The notes under the pieces are model-generated. The model searched no databases, was not told the origin of the DNA, and worked only from the letters and a program-made list of their open reading frames with translations. The position numbers and the translations under genes are program-made. Shown piece after piece: positions 59,830 through 64,000 of a DNA stretch of 64,000 nucleotides. This DNA comes from Salsipaludibacter sp963735045 (GTDB taxonomy: Bacteria; Actinomycetota; Nitriliruptoria; Nitriliruptorales; Nitriliruptoraceae). The stretch is from NCBI GenBank assembly GCA_963735045.1, contig CAVTIZ010000003.1:1178001-1242000 (forward strand), in the 5' to 3' direction. Position 1 is the stretch's first letter. Each line of letters opens with the position of its first letter.

Positions 59830-60330
59830 TCAGTCGGGGCGTCCGGGGGGCGTGGGCAGGTCCAGGCGCATGACGTGGTGTGGCCCCGACGGCGGGATGT
59901 CGAAGCGCTCCGAGACCAGCCGCCACCCGTTGGCGCGGTAGAACCCCACGGCGGCCTCGCGGGCGTTGCACCACACGACCCGGCCCCCGGCGTCCAGGAC
60001 GTGGCCCACGCATCGGGTCAGCAGACGTGCGCCGATGCCCTGGTCGCGGTGGCCCGGTTCGACCGCCATTCCCCGCAGCCGCCAGGCCGCGTCCCGCGGG
60101 GGCGGCTCGGCCAGTTCCGCTCGGTCCGGGGCGTCCTCGTGCAGGACCGTCGCGACGCCCGCGACCCGTTCCCCGTGCAGGGCGGCGAAGTGTCCGGTGC
60201 CCGAGGCGTCGTCACCGGGGTAGGCCGACGCGTGGGGACTCATGGCGGGCCGCAGCACCGCGACGCGCAGGGGGCGGACCGCGTCGGCACCCACTCGGTG
60301 GATGCTGACGTCGTCGAGTTCCCGGGGCAT
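59830..60330 (-). CDS. GNAT-family N-acetyltransferase
   Basis: 166 residues. The acetyl-CoA loop is GMAVEPGHRDQGIGARLLTR (consensus Q/RxxGxG/A), and ARLLTRC and VGFYRANGWRL complete the fold (the usual beta-strand and helix at the C-terminus). The substrate cannot be assigned. ATG at 60330 is used; an in-frame GTG two codons upstream is possible. It lies between hemQ and the aconitase gene, all leftward. Confidence 0.85.
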   Translation of the reverse strand: MPRELDDVSIHRVGADAVRPLRVAVLRPAMSPHASAYPGDDASGTGHFAALHGERVAGVATVLHEDAPDRAELAEPPPRDAAWRLRGMAVEPGHRDQGIGARLLTRCVGHVLDAGGRVVWCNAREAAVGFYRANGWRLVSERFDIPPSGPHHVMRLDLPTPPGRPD

Positions 60331-60417
60331 GGTCACCCGTCCGCGTCCCGACCGGGCCGGCGGGCACCGCCCCGCCCCACGCACGCCGCGTGGGACCGGG
60401 GACCGGTGCCGACCGGA

Positions 60418-62697
60418 TCAGGCATGTGACCGGATGACGTTGAGGGCGCTGCCCGCCCGGAACCACTCGACCTGTTCGTCCGAAAAGGTGTGTCGGGTCG
60501 CGAAGGAGTCGGTGGTGCCGTCGTCGTGGGTCAGGTGCACGGTCACGGTCGAGCCGGGGGCCAGGGCGTCCAGTCCCGTGGTCGCGACACGGTCGCCGGG
60601 ACGGACGAGGTCCCAGTCCGCCGGGTCGGCGAAGGTCAGCGGGAGGATGCCCTGCTTCTTGAGGTTGGTCTCGTGGATCCGCGCGAAGCTGCGCACGACG
60701 ATCGCGCGGACACCGCGGAAGCGCGGCTCCATCGCCGCGTGCTCGCGCGACGAGCCCTCCCCGAAGTTGTCGTCGCCGAACACCACCGAGTCCACCCCGG
60801 CCTCGCCCCAGCGCTGGGCCAGCTCGGGCAACGGCAGTTCCCGGCCGTCGCCGACCACGTCGATGCCCGTGCTGGCACCCGTGAGGGCGTTGTGGGCCGA
60901 CAGGTAGAGGTTGCCGGAGATGTTCTCGAGGTGACCGCGGTAGCGCAGCCACGGACCGGCCATGGAGATGTGGTCGGTCGTGGTCTTGCCCTCCGACTTC
61001 AACAGCACCGGCAGGTCCTGCAGGTCCTGGCCGTCCCACGGGGCGAAGGGGGTCAGGCGCTGGAGGCGCTCGGAGTCCTCGGCGATCACCACGTCGACGT
61101 CGTCGTCGCCCTCGGCCGGGGGGACGAACCCCTCCGCCCCACGCGTGAAGCCGCCGTCGGGCAGCTCCTCGCCGACCGGCTCGGGCAGCGTCACCTCGGT
61201 GCCGTCGCCGGCGACCAGGTGGTCACGCGACGGGTCGAAGTCGAGCCGGCCGGCCAGCGACATCGCCACGACCGTCTCCGGCGAGCCGATGAACGCCAGG
61301 GTCTGGGCGTTGCCGTCGTTGCGCTTGGGGAAGTTGCGGTTGAACGAGGTCACGATCGTGTTGACGTCGCCCTGCTCGACGTCGTCGCGTTGCCACTGGC
61401 CGATGCACGGCCCGCAGGCGTTGGCCAGGACGGTGGCCCCGATGGCCTCCAGGTCACCCAGCAGGCCGTCGCGCTCGATGGTCGCACGCACCTGTTCGGA
61501 ACCCGGGGTGACCAGGAGTGGGACGTCGGCGCCGATGTCATGGGCGGTGGCGAAGCGGGCGATCGAGGCGGCGCGGGAGATGTCTTCGTAGGAGGAGTTG
61601 GTGCAGGACCCGACCAGTGCGGCCGACAGGTCCAGTGGCCAGCCCTCCGCCTCGGCCTCGGGACCGATCTCGGACACCTCACGCGCCAGGTCCGGGGTGT
61701 GCGGGCCGACCAGGTGGGGCGACAGCACGTCGAGGTCGATCTCGATGACCTGGTCGTAGTGGGCGTGCGGGTCGGCCACGACCTCGGGGTCGGGCTGGAG
61801 GAAGGCCGCGTACTGGGTGGCGAGGTCGGCGATCTCCTCACGTTCGGTGGCCTTGAGGTAGCGCGCCATCGAGTCGTCCCACGCGAACAGCGAGGTGGTG
61901 GCCCCGATCTCGGCACCCATGTTGCAGATGGTGCCCTTGCCGGTCGCCGAGATGGAGGCCGCCCCCGGCCCGAAGTACTCGACGATGGCGCCGGTCCCAC
62001 CCGTCACGGTCAGGATCTCGGCGACCTTGAGGATGATGTCCTTGGGGGCGGTCCACCCCGACAGGCGACCGGTGAGGTGGATGCCGATCAGCCGTGGCAC
62101 CCGCAGGTTCCACGGCATGTCGACCATCACGTCCACCGCGTCGGCCCCGCCGACGCCGATGGCCACCATGCCCAGCCCGCCGGCATTGGGGGTGTGGGAG
62201 TCGGTGCCGATCATCATCCCGCCCGGGAAGGCGTAGTTCTCCAGCACGACCTGGTGGATGATGCCTGACCCCGGCTTCCAGAAGCCCATGCCGTAGCGCC
62301 GTCCGGCCGACTTGAGGAACTCGTAGACCTCGCGGTTGCGCTCGTTGGCGATCCGCAGGTCGGCGTCGGCGCCCTCGTGGGCCTGGATGAGGTGGTCGGC
62401 GTGGATGGTGGTGGGCACGGCCGTGTGGTCACGTCCGGCCAGCATGAACTGCAGCACCGCCATCTGGGCGGTCGCGTCCTGCATCGCGACCCGGTCCGGG
62501 CGGTAGTCGGTGTAGTCCACGCCGCGCTCGAGGCCACCGGTCTCGGGCTCGTCGAGGTGGGCGAACAGGACCTTCTCGGCGAAGGTGAGCGGGTGGCCGT
62601 GACGCTCGCGGGCCAGGTCCGCACGTGACGCGAAGCGTTCGTAGACGGCGCGGACGAGGTCGGTGGGGGTGCCGGCGGCGGGGTGTCGGTCAGGCAT
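60418..62697 (-). CDS. acn: Aconitate hydratase (mitochondrial type)
   Basis: 759-residue TCA-cycle enzyme converting citrate to isocitrate. The three [4Fe-4S] cysteines are in VGSCTNSSYEDI and CGPC (ACGPCIGQW). Other signatures are MMIGTDSHTPNAGGLGMVAIG, FNRNFPKRND and, in the C-terminal swivel domain, TTDHISMAGPW and FGDDNFGEGSSREHAAMEPR. The length and TTDHISMAGPWLRYRGHLENIS match the mitochondrial-type aconitase, not the longer AcnA/IRP. ATG at 62697 follows AAGGA. The upstream region holds TAGCAT and an AT-rich palindrome. Confidence 0.95.
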   Translation of the reverse strand: MPDRHPAAGTPTDLVRAVYERFASRADLARERHGHPLTFAEKVLFAHLDEPETGGLERGVDYTDYRPDRVAMQDATAQMAVLQFMLAGRDHTAVPTTIHADHLIQAHEGADADLRIANERNREVYEFLKSAGRRYGMGFWKPGSGIIHQVVLENYAFPGGMMIGTDSHTPNAGGLGMVAIGVGGADAVDVMVDMPWNLRVPRLIGIHLTGRLSGWTAPKDIILKVAEILTVTGGTGAIVEYFGPGAASISATGKGTICNMGAEIGATTSLFAWDDSMARYLKATEREEIADLATQYAAFLQPDPEVVADPHAHYDQVIEIDLDVLSPHLVGPHTPDLAREVSEIGPEAEAEGWPLDLSAALVGSCTNSSYEDISRAASIARFATAHDIGADVPLLVTPGSEQVRATIERDGLLGDLEAIGATVLANACGPCIGQWQRDDVEQGDVNTIVTSFNRNFPKRNDGNAQTLAFIGSPETVVAMSLAGRLDFDPSRDHLVAGDGTEVTLPEPVGEELPDGGFTRGAEGFVPPAEGDDDVDVVIAEDSERLQRLTPFAPWDGQDLQDLPVLLKSEGKTTTDHISMAGPWLRYRGHLENISGNLYLSAHNALTGASTGIDVVGDGRELPLPELAQRWGEAGVDSVVFGDDNFGEGSSREHAAMEPRFRGVRAIVVRSFARIHETNLKKQGILPLTFADPADWDLVRPGDRVATTGLDALAPGSTVTVHLTHDDGTTDSFATRHTFSDEQVEWFRAGSALNVIRSHA

Positions 62698-62749
62698 GCC
62701 GTAGATCCTTGGTGGGAACGGGCGCCGCGGTGGTGGCGGGCGCACTCCC

Positions 62750-62780
62750 AATGCTAGCACATAACCAATGCTGTTATTAA
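62750..62780 (-). promoter_or_regulatory. Aconitase promoter with AT-rich dyad (possible operator)
   Basis: TAGCAT (62756-62751, minus) is a -10 candidate. Next to it ATAAC-caatgct-GTTAT (62761-62777) is a 5-bp inverted repeat, and AATGCT occurs twice 17 bp apart (62750 and 62767). The stretch is clearly AT-richer than the rest of the window. It could be the binding site of a regulator such as an AcnR-like or iron-responsive protein; no consensus was matched. Confidence 0.5.
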
Positions 62781-62895
62781 CTGCCGGAAACGGAATCCGG
62801 GGATCCGTCCGTCGCAGGTGGACCCGTCGAGGCTCGGGGCCTCCATGGGCACCCTAGACAACCGGCTGGCCGGCGACGACCACGGTTCGGCGACG

Positions 62896-63537
62896 TCAGC
62901 CGTCATCGGCCAGCACGCGCAGGGCACGCGTGATCGCCAGCGCACCCCGGTCGCGGACGCGCCGGGCGACGGCGGGCTGGGTCACGCCCAGGTCCTCGGC
63001 GATGTCGACCTGGCGCTCGGAGTCCAGCAGCCCGACCAGGGCGCGACGGTCGCGCGCGTCCATCCGGGCCAGCAGCTGGTCCTGGAGCACGAGGTAGGCG
63101 TTGGCCAGCGGGGCCCGAGGGGAGTCCGCGGCGACCACGGTGCGCAGGCTCGGCGGCCACTTGCTGCGGTCCGGGAGCTCCTGGGCCTCCCGGCGGGCCA
63201 TGACGGCATCGTCCCAGGCCGACCCGGTCGTGAACTCGGCGTCGAGGTCGCCGTGTGCGAGGCCGACCCGCACGTCCACGGGCTCGTCCTCGCCGTCGAC
63301 GGTGGCAAGCACCAGGCTGTCGGTGACGATGCGCAGCCGCACCGTCGCCATCACCACCTCCGCGAGTCCCCGGAAGCCGCCGCCGAACTGGTCGTCGGCG
63401 AGGCGCCGGAGCCCGACCGGCGGGTCCATCGCCTCGTTGACCACCGCCAGCGACCGGTCCAACCCCGCCAGCAGCGCCGCGTGGTCGACGTAGCGGCGCG
63501 ACGCCACGACGTCCCCCGCCAGGACCCATCCCTCCAC
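62896..63537 (-). CDS. SatD-like protein with C-terminal helix-turn-helix
   Basis: 213 residues. The N-terminus (VLAGDVVASRRYVDHAALLAGLDRSLAVVNEAM) matches the start of SatD proteins. The C-terminus is a winged or sigma-like HTH (VDIAEDLGVTQPAVARRV). Between them is a middle domain of beta strands (VRLRIVTDSLVLATVDGEDE). The role is unknown, likely regulatory. GTG at 63537 is preferred (GGAGG 5 nt upstream) over GTG 63543, which overlaps the ribosome-binding site. TACGGT at 63574-63569 is a possible -10. Confidence 0.7.
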   Translation of the reverse strand: MEGWVLAGDVVASRRYVDHAALLAGLDRSLAVVNEAMDPPVGLRRLADDQFGGGFRGLAEVVMATVRLRIVTDSLVLATVDGEDEPVDVRVGLAHGDLDAEFTTGSAWDDAVMARREAQELPDRSKWPPSLRTVVAADSPRAPLANAYLVLQDQLLARMDARDRRALVGLLDSERQVDIAEDLGVTQPAVARRVRDRGALAITRALRVLADDG

Positions 63538-63543
63538 GACCAC

Positions 63544-63749
63544 CTCCGGCCTGCACCGCGTTCCGCGAACCGTAACAGGTCCCCCAGGAGGCCCCCTGGC
63601 GGTCGCCGACCCCGTCGCACGGGCCCGCCGGCACCCTCCTGTGGTCGTGGGCGTGCCACCTGGCGTCGGTCGGGATGATGGGCGATGGCGGCGACGTTGG
63701 TGATGGTGTCCGCCGCCACGATGCCGTGACGAGCCACGAGGAGTCCACC
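63544..63749. other. Intergenic region between the SatD-like gene and msrA
   Basis: About 200 nt, the promoter region of the divergent SatD-like and msrA genes. Only the TACGGT box for the leftward gene is recognised. Confidence 0.35.
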
Positions 63750-64000
63750 ATGTTCCTGCGCCGCGCCCCCGAGATGGTCACCGCCACCCAAGCCCTCCCC
63801 GGTCGCGACCGACCGATCGCCGTCCCCGGGACCCACGCCGTGCTGGGGACCTCGATGATGCCGCCGTGGCCCGACGGACACGAGGTCCTGGTCGTGGCCA
63901 TGGGCTGCTTCTGGGGGGCCGAACGAATCTTCTGGCGGCTCGACGGGGTCCACACCACCAAGGTCGGGTACGCCGGCGGGTGGACCAGCAACCCGACCTA
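63750..64000 (+). CDS. msrA: Peptide methionine sulfoxide reductase MsrA (partial, cut by the window end)
   Basis: The first 83 residues are present. MGCFWGAERIFW is the catalytic loop of MsrA (Cys), followed by VHTTKVGYAGGWTSNPTY, the family's YAGG...NPTY motif. ATG at 63750 follows GAGGAG with 6-nt spacing. About 45 residues precede the Cys, in line with longer MsrA forms. The rest of the gene lies beyond the window. Confidence 0.9.
   Translation, partial: MFLRRAPEMVTATQALPGRDRPIAVPGTHAVLGTSMMPPWPDGHEVLVVAMGCFWGAERIFWRLDGVHTTKVGYAGGWTSNPT

Overview
The window is very GC-rich (third codon positions almost all G/C) and carries genes diagnostic of Actinomycetota: whiA, the mismatch endonuclease nucS, actinobacterial HemQ, a DUF3097 protein and a rapZ-yvcK-whiA-gap-pgk cluster. 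Promoters look like TAnnnT -10 boxes, some so close to the start codon that the mRNA would be leaderless. The proteins are rich in Asp and Glu, which fits a deep-branching, perhaps salt-tolerant actinobacterium such as a member of the Nitriliruptoria. That placement is inference.

Layout. 1-1 kb: a frameshifted SRPBCC gene and a CPT-like kinase, both leftward. 1.0-6.1 kb: a tightly overlapping purine-catabolism operon with a three-subunit xanthine dehydrogenase and an 8-oxoguanine deaminase. 6.1-7.9 kb: two hypothetical genes and hisN, leftward. 8.3-15.3 kb: rpsA, a homocysteine methyltransferase, coaE, a broken lipoprotein metallopeptidase and an arylsulfotransferase-family protein. 15.4-21 kb: uvrB, then a three-gene ABC exporter. 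21-24 kb: an Excalibur surface protein, a metallo-beta-lactamase-fold hydrolase, an AbiEi/DUF559 protein and a cluster of dispersed repeats. 24-34.6 kb: uvrA (with a LexA-type box), uvrC, rapZ, yvcK, whiA, gap, pgk. 34.8-41.2 kb: a peptide ABC importer (oppA, oppBCDF) lying between pgk and tpiA. 41.3-46.1 kb: tpiA, a BlaI/M56 pair, secG and a second peptide-binding lipoprotein. 46.1-48.5 kb: a 15-bp tandem repeat, tRNA-Leu(GAG), a broken small gene, DUF3097 and mobA. 48.6-64 kb: housekeeping genes including pepN, an acyl-CoA synthetase, an ABC1 kinase, ychF, nucS, a K+ channel, NUDIX, hemQ, a GNAT, aconitase, a SatD-like regulator and the start of msrA.

The genes cooperate in a few visible ways. 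The molybdenum xanthine dehydrogenase could use the MobA product made 45 kb away. UvrA, UvrB and UvrC are all here, and NucS supplies mismatch repair. The glycolytic genes gap, pgk and tpiA are split by the peptide importer and the two surface-sensing genes.

The most unusual object is the peptide-binding protein at 34814-36682. Its two lobes are in the reverse of the normal family-5 order (C-terminal lobe first), a circular permutation. A second family-5 binding protein in the window (44400-46118) has the normal order. Other points of note are three probable single-base frameshifts, two likely CTG start codons, four copies of a 48-bp repeat around the DUF559 gene, a duplicated 3' end of gap, and several perfect hairpins.
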